Made by a program: the position numbers and the translations under genes | The notes under the pieces: generated by a model | The model's database searches: none | Told to the model about the DNA's origin: nothing | The model's input: the letters and a program-made list of their open reading frames with translations, nothing else | Source of the DNA: Pseudomonas spelaei | Lineage (GTDB): Bacteria; Pseudomonadota; Gammaproteobacteria; Pseudomonadales; Pseudomonadaceae | Length of the DNA: 64,000 nt | Assembly: GCF_009724245.1 (NCBI RefSeq) | Contig: NZ_WNNK01000007.1 | Coordinates: 62,001 to 126,000, forward strand | Direction: 5' to 3' | Shown: piece by piece, positions 47,719 through 56,859 of the stretch | Layout: the number at the start of each line of letters is the position of its first letter | Position numbering within the stretch: position 1 is the first letter of the stretch

Positions 47719-48561
47719 ATGAACAACTGGATCAGCGCCCTCGCCGACCTGCAAACCCAGGGTGAACCCTGCGTGCTGGTGACCATCATCGAAGAGCTCG
47801 GCTCCACGCCGCGCAATGCCGGTTCGAAGATGGTCATCAGCACCCACCAGGCCTTCGACACCATCGGTGGCGGGCACCTGGAGTACAAGGCGATGCAGAT
47901 CGCCCGGGACATGCTCGTCCGCGGCCAGCAAAACACTCACCTGGAGCGCTTCAGCCTCGGCGCCAGCCTGGGCCAGTGCTGCGGCGGCGTCACGGTGTTG
48001 CTGTTCGAACCGATGGGCCAGGTCCAGGCGCAGATTGCCGTGTTCGGTGCCGGCCATGTCGGCCGCGCCCTGGTGCCGTTATTGGCCAGCCTGCCCTGCC
48101 GCGTGCGCTGGATCGATTCCCGGGAACAGGAATTCCCGGAGCAGATCCCTCAGGGCGTGCGTAAAATCGTCAGCGAAGAACCGGTGGATGAAATCGACAA
48201 CTTGCCGGTGGGCAGTTACTGCATCGTTATGACCCACAACCATGCCCTGGACCTGGAATTGACTGCCGCGCTGCTCAAGCGCAATGACTTCGCCTACTTC
48301 GGCCTGATCGGCTCGAAGACCAAGCGCGTCAAGTTCGAACACCGCCTGCGGGACCGCGGCTTCGACGCCGTACAACTGCAACGCATGCGTTGCCCGATGG
48401 GTATCACTGAGGTCAAAGGCAAATTGCCTGTGGAGATCGCGATCTCCATCGCCGGTGAAATCATCGCCACCTATAACGCCAATTTCGGCCAGCACACCGC
48501 CAGCGCCGAACCCATTGCCAAACTGCTGCCGGCCTCGCGCCGCAGTCAAGCCACGAACTGA
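47719..48561 (+). CDS. xdhC: Xanthine dehydrogenase accessory protein XdhC
   Basis: 280-residue chaperone that binds the molybdenum cofactor, promotes its sulfuration and inserts it into XdhB. The N-terminal XdhC/CoxI domain has TIIEELGSTPRNAGSKMVI and LGQCCGGVTVLLFE; the C-terminal Rossmann-like domain starts at IAVFGAGHVGRALVPLL. AAGAGG lies just before ATG 47719. guaD follows after 7 bases. Confidence 0.95.
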   Translation: MNNWISALADLQTQGEPCVLVTIIEELGSTPRNAGSKMVISTHQAFDTIGGGHLEYKAMQIARDMLVRGQQNTHLERFSLGASLGQCCGGVTVLLFEPMGQVQAQIAVFGAGHVGRALVPLLASLPCRVRWIDSREQEFPEQIPQGVRKIVSEEPVDEIDNLPVGSYCIVMTHNHALDLELTAALLKRNDFAYFGLIGSKTKRVKFEHRLRDRGFDAVQLQRMRCPMGITEVKGKLPVEIAISIAGEIIATYNANFGQHTASAEPIAKLLPASRRSQATN

Positions 48562-48568
48562 GACGACC

Positions 48569-49873
48569 ATGCCTTTGACTCGCAAAGCCTACCGTGCCGC
48601 CATCCTGCACAGCATCGCCGACCCCGCTGAAGTAGGCATTGAAGCCTCCTATGAGTATTTTGAAGACGGCCTGCTGATCATCGAGAACGGCCAGATCAGC
48701 GCCCTGGGCCATGCCAGCGAACTGCTCGCCAGCCTGGCGTCCGACATCGAGGTCACCCATTACCAGGATGCGCTGATCACCCCCGGCCTGATCGACACCC
48801 ATATCCACCTGCCGCAAACCGGCATGGTCGGCGCCTATGGCGAACAGTTGCTCGATTGGCTCAACACTTACACCTTCCCCTGTGAAAGCCAGTTCGCCGA
48901 CAAGGCCCATGCCGAAGAAGTCGCGGATATTTTCATCAAGGAACTGCTGCGTAACGGCACCACCACCGCCCTGGTGTTTGGCAGCGTGCATCCACAGTCG
49001 GTGAATTCATTTTTCGAAGCGGCCGAGAAACTCGACCTGCGCATGATCGCCGGCAAGGTGATGATGGACCGCAACGCCCCGGACTATCTGACCGACACCG
49101 CCGAATCCGGCTACCAGGAAAGCAAGGCGCTGATCGAGCGCTGGCACGGCAAGGGCCGCTTGCACTACGCGGTGACGCCACGTTTCGCCCCCACCAGCAC
49201 ACCGGAACAACTGACCCTCGCCGGGCAATTGCTCGGGGAGTACCCGGACCTGTACATGCAGACTCACATCAGTGAAAACCTGCAGGAAGTGGAATGGGTC
49301 AAGGAGCTGTTCCCGGAGCGCAGCGGTTACCTGGACGTGTACGACCATTACAAATTGTTGGGGGAACGTTCGGTATTCGCCCACGGTGTACACCTGTGCG
49401 ACGACGAATGCGCGCGCCTGGCAGAGGCAGGTTCGGCGGTAGCGTTCTGCCCGACTTCGAACTTCTTCCTCGGCAGCGGCTTGTTCAACTTGCCGATGGC
49501 GGAGAAGCACAAGCTCAATGTCGGCCTGGGCACTGACGTCGGCGGCGGCACCAGTTTCTCGCTCCTGCAAACACTGAACGAAGCCTACAAAGTGATGCAG
49601 TTGCAGGGTGCGCGGCTGAGCCCGTTCAAATCGTTGTACCTGGCGACCCTCGGCGGCGCTCGGGCGCTGCGGTTGGAAGACAAGATCGGTACGCTGCAAC
49701 CAGGCACCGATGCGGACTTCCTGGTGCTGGACTACAACGCTACGCCACTGCTGAGCTATCGCTTGAAGCAGGCCAATAACATTGCCGAGACGTTGTTTGT
49801 ATTGATGACGCTGGGGGATGATCGGGCGGTGTTGCAGACATATGCAGCGGGGCAACTCGTGCATCAACGCTGA
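48569..49873 (+). CDS. guaD: Guanine deaminase
   Basis: 434-residue amidohydrolase converting guanine to xanthine, which feeds XdhAB. Zinc ligands appear as DTHIHLPQTG (HxH), QTHISENLQEVEW, the FAHGVHLCDDE histidine and GTDVGGGTSFS (final Asp). ATG 48569 (MPLTRKAYRA) follows xdhC by 7 bases, so it is cotranscribed; a longer frame begins inside xdhC. Confidence 0.96.
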   Translation: MPLTRKAYRAAILHSIADPAEVGIEASYEYFEDGLLIIENGQISALGHASELLASLASDIEVTHYQDALITPGLIDTHIHLPQTGMVGAYGEQLLDWLNTYTFPCESQFADKAHAEEVADIFIKELLRNGTTTALVFGSVHPQSVNSFFEAAEKLDLRMIAGKVMMDRNAPDYLTDTAESGYQESKALIERWHGKGRLHYAVTPRFAPTSTPEQLTLAGQLLGEYPDLYMQTHISENLQEVEWVKELFPERSGYLDVYDHYKLLGERSVFAHGVHLCDDECARLAEAGSAVAFCPTSNFFLGSGLFNLPMAEKHKLNVGLGTDVGGGTSFSLLQTLNEAYKVMQLQGARLSPFKSLYLATLGGARALRLEDKIGTLQPGTDADFLVLDYNATPLLSYRLKQANNIAETLFVLMTLGDDRAVLQTYAAGQLVHQR

Positions 49874-49897
49874 TTCAGCAGACGCCGCAAAACAAAT

Positions 49898-49982
49898 GTG
49901 GGAGCTGGCTTGCCTGCGATGCAGACACCTCGGTCATTCAGTTGAACCGAGGTGATGCTATCGCAGGCAAGCCAGCTCCCAC
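49898..49982. repeat. REPIN-like inverted repeat
   Basis: GTGGGAGCTGGCTTGCCTGCGAT (49898-49920) and its exact reverse complement (49960-49982), with an inner CACCTCGG/CCGAGGTG pairing that extends the structure. It lies between the convergent guaD and GntR genes. Confidence 0.9.
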
Positions 49983-49997
49983 ATTTTTGATCGGGGT

Positions 49998-50762
49998 TTA
50001 CAGTTTTACAGACGACCGCCCCGGCTTCTTGGTCTGCAACAGATGCGAGAACACCGCATGCAGGTCATCCGACGCGCTTTCCTCATCGAGGTTGAGCTTG
50101 CTGTCGATGTGATCCATGTGGTGCATCATCAGGTTCACGGCCAACGTCGCATCCCGCGCCTCGATGGCGTCGATCAGTTGGGTGTGCTCATCGTAGGAGC
50201 AGTGGGAGCGGTTGCCACTTTCGTACTGGGCGATGATCAACGAAGTCTGGGACACCAGGCTGCGCTGGAAGCTGATCAGTGGTGCGTTCTTCGCCGCCTC
50301 GGCCAGCTTCAGGTGGAACTCGCCGGAAAGCCGGATACCGGCCCCGCGATCACCTCGGGAGAAGCTGTCACGCTCGTCATTGACCATCTGGCGCAACTCG
50401 GCCAACTGTTCGGCTGTGGCATGCTGCACCGCCAATTCAGTGATCGCACGTTCCACCAGACGCCGGGCGAGGAACACCTGGCGGGCCTCCTCGACACTCG
50501 GGCTGGCCACGACCGCACCACGATTGGGCCGCAGCAACACCACGCCTTCATGGGCCAGGCGCGACAATGCCCGGCGAATGATGGTGCGGCTCACGCCGAA
50601 GATTTCGCCCAGTGCTTCTTCACTCAATTTGGTACCGGGCGCCAGGCGTTGTTCAAGGATCGCCTCGAAGATATGCGCGTAGACGATATCGTCCTGGGTT
50701 CCACTGCGACCGGCCTTACCGGCTCGCGGCTGTTTCTTGAGGGGTTGCAACTGTTCGTTCAT
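49998..50762 (-). CDS. GntR-family regulator (FCD type) beside the transporter
   Basis: 254 residues. A basic N-terminus (KKQPRAGKAGRSG) precedes the winged helix (about 28-92, KLSEEALGEIFGVSRTIIRRALSRLAHEGVVLLRPNRG) and an FCD domain with the histidines expected to bind metal (DEHTQLIDA, MMHHMDHID). ATG 50762 is chosen. Divergent from the BenE-type transporter, its likely target. By position it may regulate purine uptake and breakdown. Confidence 0.88.
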   Translation of the reverse strand: MNEQLQPLKKQPRAGKAGRSGTQDDIVYAHIFEAILEQRLAPGTKLSEEALGEIFGVSRTIIRRALSRLAHEGVVLLRPNRGAVVASPSVEEARQVFLARRLVERAITELAVQHATAEQLAELRQMVNDERDSFSRGDRGAGIRLSGEFHLKLAEAAKNAPLISFQRSLVSQTSLIIAQYESGNRSHCSYDEHTQLIDAIEARDATLAVNLMMHHMDHIDSKLNLDEESASDDLHAVFSHLLQTKKPGRSSVKL

Positions 50763-50806
50763 GGGCACTCGGGTCGGGAGAACGGCGGCGAATTGACGTT
50801 GACTGT

Positions 50807-50865
50807 AATACGGTATTGAGGGTCGCTGGCAAGTATCGCGTAAAAACAGAGCACATTGTACACAA
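50807..50865. promoter_or_regulatory. Candidate GntR operators before the transporter
   Basis: TTGTACACAA (50856-50865; arms TTGT/ACAA, like the TTGT-N2-ACAA sites of FCD regulators) and the palindrome AATACGGTATT (50807-50817) lie in the 224-base divergent gap 50763-50986. Function inferred from symmetry and position. Confidence 0.4.
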
Positions 50866-50986
50866 CCCGTTGCGCCAACACGACTGTACGGCTGTTTGCA
50901 GCGCCGGCTGTATTGCAATGAGTCGTTACGTTTGAGTTTAGGCTTGAATCTGACAATAAGCCCCAGGCACAAAGGAACACTGCCCC

Positions 50987-52177
50987 ATGACCGACGCGAC
51001 TCAGGCGCCACTGCGCCCACTGGCCGATACCTCGCCTTCGGCTATCGTCGCCGGCTTCATTGCCATGATGACCGGCTATACCAGCTCCCTGGTACTGATG
51101 TTCCAGGCCGGACAGGCCGCCGGCCTGACCACGGCGCAGATTTCATCGTGGATCTGGGCGATTTCCATCGGCATGGCGGTGTGCAGCATCGGCCTGTCCC
51201 TGCGCTATCGCACGCCAATCACCATCGCCTGGTCTACACCCGGCGCAGCGCTGCTGATCACAAGTCTGGGCGGCGTGAGCTACGGTGAGGCCATCGGCGC
51301 CTACATCACCTGCGCGGTGCTGGTGACGATCTGCGGGCTCACCGGCAGCTTTGAAAAACTGGTCAAACGCATCCCGGCGTCCTTGGCGGCGGCGTTGCTG
51401 GCGGGGATTCTGTTCAAGATCGGCAGCGAAATCTTCGTCGCCGCACAACACCGAACAGCGCTGGTGCTGGGAATGTTCTTTACCTACCTGGTGGTCAAAC
51501 GCCTGTCGCCGCGCTATGCGGTGCTGGCAGCGTTGCTGATCGGCACGGCCTTGTCCGGCCTGATGGGACTGCTGGATTTCAGTGGTTTCCACCTGGAAGT
51601 GGCGACCCCCGTGTGGACCACGCCGCACTTCTCCCTGGCCGCGACCATCAGCATCGGCATTCCGCTGTTCGTGGTGGCGATGACCTCGCAAAACATGCCG
51701 GGAATCGCGGTACTGCGGGCCGATGGCTACAACGTGCCGGCCTCGCCCCTGATCACCACCACCGGCCTGGCCTCGCTGGTGCTGGCGCCGTTCGGCTCCC
51801 ACGGCATCAACCTGGCGGCCATCAGCGCGGCGATCTGCACCGGGCCCCATGCCCATGAGGATCGCAACAAGCGCTACACGGCGGCGGTCTGGTGCGGGAT
51901 CTTCTACGCAATTGCCGGGGTATTTGGCGCCACCCTGGCGGCCTTGTTCGCGGCCCTGCCCAAGGAACTGGTGCTGTCGATTGCGGCACTGGCGTTGTTT
52001 GGCTCGATCATCAATGGCCTGAGTATTGCCATGAATGAGCCCAAGGAGCGTGAAGCAGCACTGATCACCTTTATGGTCACCGCGTCGGGGTTGACGTTGT
52101 TTTCCATCGGCTCGGCGTTCTGGGGGATTGTCGCGGGGGTGTTGACGCTGGTGATTCTGAACTGGCGCAAGGCCTGA
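50987..52177 (+). CDS. BenE-family transporter
   Basis: 396-residue inner-membrane protein with about eleven hydrophobic segments and BenE-type stretches (AIVAGFIAMMTGYTSSLVLM, TPGAALLITSLGG, TSQNMPGIAVLRADGY). BenE proteins import benzoate with protons and share a fold with purine/uracil permeases. No benzoate-degradation genes adjoin; neighbours are purine-catabolic, so the substrate may be a purine or related anion. AAGGA lies 11 bases before ATG 50987. Confidence 0.88.
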   Translation: MTDATQAPLRPLADTSPSAIVAGFIAMMTGYTSSLVLMFQAGQAAGLTTAQISSWIWAISIGMAVCSIGLSLRYRTPITIAWSTPGAALLITSLGGVSYGEAIGAYITCAVLVTICGLTGSFEKLVKRIPASLAAALLAGILFKIGSEIFVAAQHRTALVLGMFFTYLVVKRLSPRYAVLAALLIGTALSGLMGLLDFSGFHLEVATPVWTTPHFSLAATISIGIPLFVVAMTSQNMPGIAVLRADGYNVPASPLITTTGLASLVLAPFGSHGINLAAISAAICTGPHAHEDRNKRYTAAVWCGIFYAIAGVFGATLAALFAALPKELVLSIAALALFGSIINGLSIAMNEPKEREAALITFMVTASGLTLFSIGSAFWGIVAGVLTLVILNWRKA

Positions 52178-52197
52178 CTCTTTAAGACGCCATAACG

Positions 52198-52225
52198 AAA
52201 AAGCGACCCGGGCGGGTCGCTTTTT
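52198..52225 (+). terminator. Bidirectional terminator between transporter and yggL
   Basis: AAAAAGCGACCCG / CGGGTCGCTTTTT: 13-bp symmetric stem with A- and T-runs, suitable for both convergent genes. Confidence 0.9.
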
Positions 52226-52232
52226 CATGACA

Positions 52233-52577
52233 TCAGGCTACCGGATTGATCGGCTTTTCCGGGTACCAGACGTCCATCAGCGGGCTGGCTTCAACGCTTT
52301 TCAGCTCGCTACGGGCTTTGAGCCAGGCTTCAACAGCAACACGCTGTTCTTCGCTGACCGAGCCGCGCTTCTGCAGGCAAACCAGACCGTAGTCATCGCC
52401 GCCCACATAGCCGAGGCCATTAGCCTCCATCGCTTCTTTCAGGAATGCGTCGAGGAAAGCGTCGATAGCCTTGTCGTCCAAACCTTCGTTGAAATCCAGG
52501 TTCAGCTCGAAGCCCAGCTCTTGAAATTCATCAACGCACAGTTTTTTGCGCAGACGCTGGGAACGGTTAGTCGCCAT
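52233..52577 (-). CDS. yggL: YggL/DUF469 family protein
   Basis: 114-residue acidic protein with the family's RSQRLRKKLCVDEFQELGFE start and a middle region DDKAIDAFLDAFLKEAMEANGL. Members are small, 50S-ribosome-associated proteins of unclear role. GAGGATT lies before ATG 52577. Confidence 0.9.
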   Translation of the reverse strand: MATNRSQRLRKKLCVDEFQELGFELNLDFNEGLDDKAIDAFLDAFLKEAMEANGLGYVGGDDYGLVCLQKRGSVSEEQRVAVEAWLKARSELKSVEASPLMDVWYPEKPINPVA

Positions 52578-52815
52578 GGAACAATCCTCATAAGTAATAA
52601 CGGGCGGCACTTTAGCAGTTTAAGCAGGCCTTTGCCCGACTCTCTGGGATGGGCGGTGCATGGCGAGTAAAAAAAACCGCGATTAGCAGCTATCGTTCAG
52701 GCACAAGTGCATCAAGCTTGGGGCATAATGCCGACACTTTCGTGACCACTGAGGGATTTTTCTTATATACCCCTCGCCTTTTTTCACCCTACTCAGCAGC
52801 AGGGTTTCATTACTT

Positions 52816-54276
52816 ATGATCAAATCTTTGCGTCCATTGTTGCTCGCCAGTGTTCTTCTTCCCCTGGCTTTCTCCGTCGCTGCCGCTCCCGTCAATACCA
52901 GTCTGCCCCCCAAAGTCCAGGAAGCCCTGCAGAAGGCCAAGTTGCAAAACAATGCCCTGTCCCTGGTGATGATTCCCCTCAACGGCCCAGGCACACCTAC
53001 CGTGTTCAATGCCGATGTGTCGGTCAACCCGGCGTCGACCATGAAACTGGTCACCACCTACGCCGCCCTGGAAATGCTCGGCCCCAACCACCAGTGGAAA
53101 ACCGAGTTCTACACCGACGGCACCCTGAGTGGCGGCGTGCTGCGCGGTAATCTGTACCTCAAGGGCGGTGGCGACCCCAAGCTGAACATGGAAAAACTCT
53201 GGCTGCTGATGCGTGACCTGCGGGCCAATGGCGTGCAGCAAGTCACCGGCGACCTGGTCCTGGACCGCAATTTCTTCGTCCAGCCGCAATTACCGGAATT
53301 CAACGACGACGGCAACGACGCCAACAAACCCTTCCTGGTCAAGCCGGATGCTCTGTTGGTCAACCTCAAGGCCTTGCGCTTTGTGGCCCGCAACGACTCG
53401 GGCAAGGTGTTGATTTCGGTGGAGCCACCGATTGCCAGCATTCATATCGACAATCAGGTCAAGGTGGTCAACAGCAAACAGTGCACGGGTGACGTTCGCT
53501 ACAACCCAGTGACCGCCGCCGATGGCAGTGTCACGGTGACCGTCAATGGTCAATTGGGTGATGGCTGCAGCTCTCAGACCTATCTGTCCTTGCTGGACCA
53601 CGCCACCTACACCGCCGGAGCGGTGCGAGCGATCTGGAAAGAACTGGGCGGCAGCATCCAGGGCCGCGACATCCAGGCCCCGGTGCCCAAGGACGCCAAG
53701 GTCCTGGCCCGTGCGTTCTCCCCGGACCTGGCGGAGATCATCCGCGATATCAACAAATACAGTAACAACACCATGGCCCAGCAGCTGTTCCTCAGCCTCG
53801 GCGCGCAATACCGCACCGATGCCGATGGCGACGATGCCAAGGCTGCCCAGCGTGTCGTGCGTCAGTGGCTGGCGAAAAAAGGCATCACCGCGCCGCATCT
53901 GGTGATGGAGAATGGTTCCGGCCTGTCCCGTGCCGAGCGTGTCAGCGCCCGGGAGATGGCGGCCATGCTACAAGCAGCCTGGAGAAGCCCGTATGCGGCT
54001 GAATACATCAGTTCGCTACCGATCTCCGGGATGGACGGCACCATGCGCAAACGCCTGAAAACCACAGCGTTGCGCGGTGAAGCTCATGTCAAGACCGGTA
54101 CCCTGAACACGGTCCGGGCGATTGCCGGCTTCAGCCGCGACAACAACGGCAACACCTGGGCAGTAGTGGCGATTCTCAACGATCCGAAGCCGTGGGGCGC
54201 CTCATCGGTGCTGGACCAGGTGCTACTGGACCTGTATCGCCAGCCAAAGCTGGCAGTGGCTGCCCCGGTTCTGTAA
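52816..54276 (+). CDS. dacB: D-alanyl-D-alanine carboxypeptidase/endopeptidase (PBP4)
   Basis: 486 residues with a signal peptide (about 1-24, LLLASVLLPLAFSVAAA), so periplasmic. Active-site motifs in order: SxxK in NPASTMKLVTTY, SxN in KYSNNTMAQQ and KTG in HVKTGTLN; the large insertion between the first two is typical of PBP4. It trims and cleaves peptidoglycan crosslinks; in P. aeruginosa its loss raises AmpC beta-lactamase. Confidence 0.96.
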   Translation: MIKSLRPLLLASVLLPLAFSVAAAPVNTSLPPKVQEALQKAKLQNNALSLVMIPLNGPGTPTVFNADVSVNPASTMKLVTTYAALEMLGPNHQWKTEFYTDGTLSGGVLRGNLYLKGGGDPKLNMEKLWLLMRDLRANGVQQVTGDLVLDRNFFVQPQLPEFNDDGNDANKPFLVKPDALLVNLKALRFVARNDSGKVLISVEPPIASIHIDNQVKVVNSKQCTGDVRYNPVTAADGSVTVTVNGQLGDGCSSQTYLSLLDHATYTAGAVRAIWKELGGSIQGRDIQAPVPKDAKVLARAFSPDLAEIIRDINKYSNNTMAQQLFLSLGAQYRTDADGDDAKAAQRVVRQWLAKKGITAPHLVMENGSGLSRAERVSAREMAAMLQAAWRSPYAAEYISSLPISGMDGTMRKRLKTTALRGEAHVKTGTLNTVRAIAGFSRDNNGNTWAVVAILNDPKPWGASSVLDQVLLDLYRQPKLAVAAPVL

Positions 54277-54283
54277 GTCCTGT

Positions 54284-54314
54284 AGCCTTGCAGGGGCCTG
54301 GCTCCTGCAAGGCT
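54284..54314. terminator. Hairpin between dacB and the convergent GGDEF gene
   Basis: AGCCTTGCAGG / CCTGCAAGGCT, an 11-bp perfect stem with a 9-base loop, but no T run on either side; stop signals of both genes flank it. Terminator or transcript-end stabiliser. Confidence 0.6.
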
Positions 54315-54318
54315 GTCA

Positions 54319-56718
54319 TCAAGCCGGTAACCGTTCCTCCTGCACCCGATCCCTGCCTGCCTGCTTGGCCGCATACACCCCCGAATCCGCGCGCAGCAAC
54401 AAACTGTCTTCGCCTTCATCGACCCGCCAACTGGCAACCCCGAAGCTGGCTGTCACGGTACCCACGCGCTCCATTGGCGCGCTGCGCAACGCTTGCCACA
54501 GCTCCAACGCCAGGCTGCGAGCCTGAGCACCGTCAGTGTTGGGGCACAACACCATAAACTCCTCGCCCCCCAGGCGGCAGAACACATCAGTGCGACGCAA
54601 ACGCTGGCCGATCCGCCGACACACCTCTTGCAACACGCCATCACCCACTGCGTGCCCATGCTGGTCATTGATGCGCTTGAAGTGATCAATATCGAACATG
54701 ATCACCGCCAACGCTCCCGAGGTCCGCTTAACCCTGATCATCTCGGTCCGCAGGCGGTCCTGGAAGTAGCGTCGGTTATGAATCCCCGTCAGGGAGTCAG
54801 TGATGGACAGTGCCCGTAGCTCTTCCTCGACCCGCTTCAGGTCGGAAATATCAGACACATAGCCATGCCATAACGTACCGCCGCCCGGCAGCTCTTCCGG
54901 TGTGGCCTCGCCACGGACCCAGCGCAGCCCTCGTTGAGGCAATTGCACGCGGTACTCTTCACGCCAGTGACTCAATCGCAACGCTGACAAGCGGATAGAC
55001 GCGCGGACCCGTTCGACGTCCTGGGGATGAATGCGTTCAAAAACTTGTTTCGCATCCAGCTGCAACAGCCCGGGTTCAAGTTCATAGATGTCACGAATGC
55101 CATCGCTGGCGTAGATAAATCGCCAGTTGTCCTGGGGCTCCAGCGTGAACTGAAAGATGCCGCCGGGAACATGGGCACTGAGTTTTTTCAACAATCGATC
55201 CCGCGCTGCCAGCGCCTCATAGGCACGTTTTTGCTCGGTGACATCCAGGCAGATCGCCAGGTGACCAATCCACAGGCCATGGTCATCCAGCAACGTCGTC
55301 GCCAGCATATTCACCGTTAACTGGCTGCCGTCCTTGCGCACCAGGGTCCACTCCCGGGCCTCATGTACAGGGTCACCGCCTTCCACCAACATCGCCTGAC
55401 TCGGCGCGATGGGCTTGCCGAGTGCCTGGCTCAACTGCGCGGCTCGCGCTTCAAGCTCGGGGGCCAGGTGCAGGCTTTCGAGGGTCAAGTGGCCCACTGC
55501 CTGATCGGCCTCAAAACCCAGCATCTGCTCAGCCCCTGCATTGAAGGTATTGATGACCCCACGCAAGTCGGTGGCAATGATCGCCACCTGGGTAGCGGCG
55601 TTCAGCACACTGCGCAATTGGCCGTGGGCGCTGCGCAGCTCCTGCTCCCGTTGGCGCAACTGACCGGTGCGCTGCTCCACCAGCTTCAGGGCGCGCTGGC
55701 GTTGGCTGACCAACACGTAGAGCAAGGCGCTGAGCAACAAGCTAAGCAGGCTGCCCATGCTCAGGATGCCGATCACCGAAGAGTGATTGACACTCTCGAA
55801 CACCTGGCTGGGGCGCAGCGTCAAGGCATAGACGTGATCACCCAGGGTCAATCGACGTGTCGCCTCCAGGCTGCTCCGGGCCAAGGCGTTGCTGGACTCG
55901 TAGAGCACCCGTTGCTGCGTATCGGAGGTGTCGACAATCTGTACCACAAGGTTATCCCGGTCCGGCTTGGGTAAACCGTCGGCCACTAACTGACGCATGC
56001 TGATCACTGCCATCACGTAACCGTAGGGCTCGCTTTGGGGCGTTTGCGCAGTGGCTGCGTGACTGACCGGCGCCACCAGCAAGACGCCCATGGCATAGGC
56101 CGGCTCCACGCCGACCAATTGCATGGGTTGAGAAACCGCCATCTTGCCTGTTTTTTGCGCCCGTTCGAGCGTCGAGCGACGCAGGGGCTGGGCCAACAGG
56201 TCAAACCCCAGGGGTGACCCAAGGAGACTTTGAGTCTGGCTGTACAGCACCGGCACATACTCATCGCGCTCAGTGGCTGGCACCAGCTCACCCGTCTCAT
56301 TCAACTCACGAATGGCGAACGGAAAACCACGCTGGACGGTCGCCTGTTGTTCAAATGCCTTGCGTTGATCACGAAAAATTCGCGGCGCCCACGCATAGGC
56401 GCGAGTACGCAGCAGCAAGGGCTGTGCGAAACCATCGAACTCTGTGTGGGAAACCAAGTGGGAGTTGACGAAAAAACGCCGCAAGCTGCCCAGGCGTTGC
56501 TCCTGGTCTTCGAAACGCTCCTGAAGACGGCTGTAGCGTTCGTTGACCAGCAACTGAAACCGCTGGCGAACCTGCTGTTGATAGAGATCGGAGGCTGCCC
56601 ACGCAGCAATGACCGTCAGCGCCACGCCTGCCAGAAACACCGCCAATGCCACCAGCCACGCCGACGCCTGCTCATTGATAAAGCCAAGGATTTTCGGGCG
56701 CACGGCATGCAGCGACAT
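54319..56718 (-). CDS. CHASE-PAS-PAS-GGDEF diguanylate cyclase
   Basis: About 799 residues. A membrane helix near the N-terminus and another at about 328-350 enclose a periplasmic CHASE-like sensor; two PAS/PAC regions (about 375-490, 505-630) follow, then a GGDEF domain with RLGGEEFMVLCP (GGEEF, likely active) and an RRTD inhibitory site five residues before. It would make c-di-GMP in response to an external ligand. ATG 56718 is preferred over GTG 56727; neither has a strong ribosome-binding site. Confidence 0.92.
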   Translation of the reverse strand: MSLHAVRPKILGFINEQASAWLVALAVFLAGVALTVIAAWAASDLYQQQVRQRFQLLVNERYSRLQERFEDQEQRLGSLRRFFVNSHLVSHTEFDGFAQPLLLRTRAYAWAPRIFRDQRKAFEQQATVQRGFPFAIRELNETGELVPATERDEYVPVLYSQTQSLLGSPLGFDLLAQPLRRSTLERAQKTGKMAVSQPMQLVGVEPAYAMGVLLVAPVSHAATAQTPQSEPYGYVMAVISMRQLVADGLPKPDRDNLVVQIVDTSDTQQRVLYESSNALARSSLEATRRLTLGDHVYALTLRPSQVFESVNHSSVIGILSMGSLLSLLLSALLYVLVSQRQRALKLVEQRTGQLRQREQELRSAHGQLRSVLNAATQVAIIATDLRGVINTFNAGAEQMLGFEADQAVGHLTLESLHLAPELEARAAQLSQALGKPIAPSQAMLVEGGDPVHEAREWTLVRKDGSQLTVNMLATTLLDDHGLWIGHLAICLDVTEQKRAYEALAARDRLLKKLSAHVPGGIFQFTLEPQDNWRFIYASDGIRDIYELEPGLLQLDAKQVFERIHPQDVERVRASIRLSALRLSHWREEYRVQLPQRGLRWVRGEATPEELPGGGTLWHGYVSDISDLKRVEEELRALSITDSLTGIHNRRYFQDRLRTEMIRVKRTSGALAVIMFDIDHFKRINDQHGHAVGDGVLQEVCRRIGQRLRRTDVFCRLGGEEFMVLCPNTDGAQARSLALELWQALRSAPMERVGTVTASFGVASWRVDEGEDSLLLRADSGVYAAKQAGRDRVQEERLPA

Positions 56719-56804
56719 AGGCAACACTCAAAGCGCCAGTGTGCCGGGACGTCACTTTGGCTGGACCCTAAGTTATAGCCACAGGGGGTCGGTTTGACCA
56801 GCGC

Positions 56805-56845
56805 AAAAAAAGCCGCGAGCCCGGAATATTCCAGGCTCGCGGCTT
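56805..56845 (-). terminator. Terminator of rlmKL
   Basis: GCCGCGAGCC(T)GGAATATTCC(G)GGCTCGCGGC: long near-perfect stem, followed on the minus strand by seven T residues. Confidence 0.9.
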
Positions 56846-56859
56846 CAGAGGGGTGCCGA

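Noticed and set aside
46359..47936. 525-codon minus-strand open frame opposite xdhB
   Set aside because: Antisense of xdhB and of the start of xdhC; no recognisable domain.
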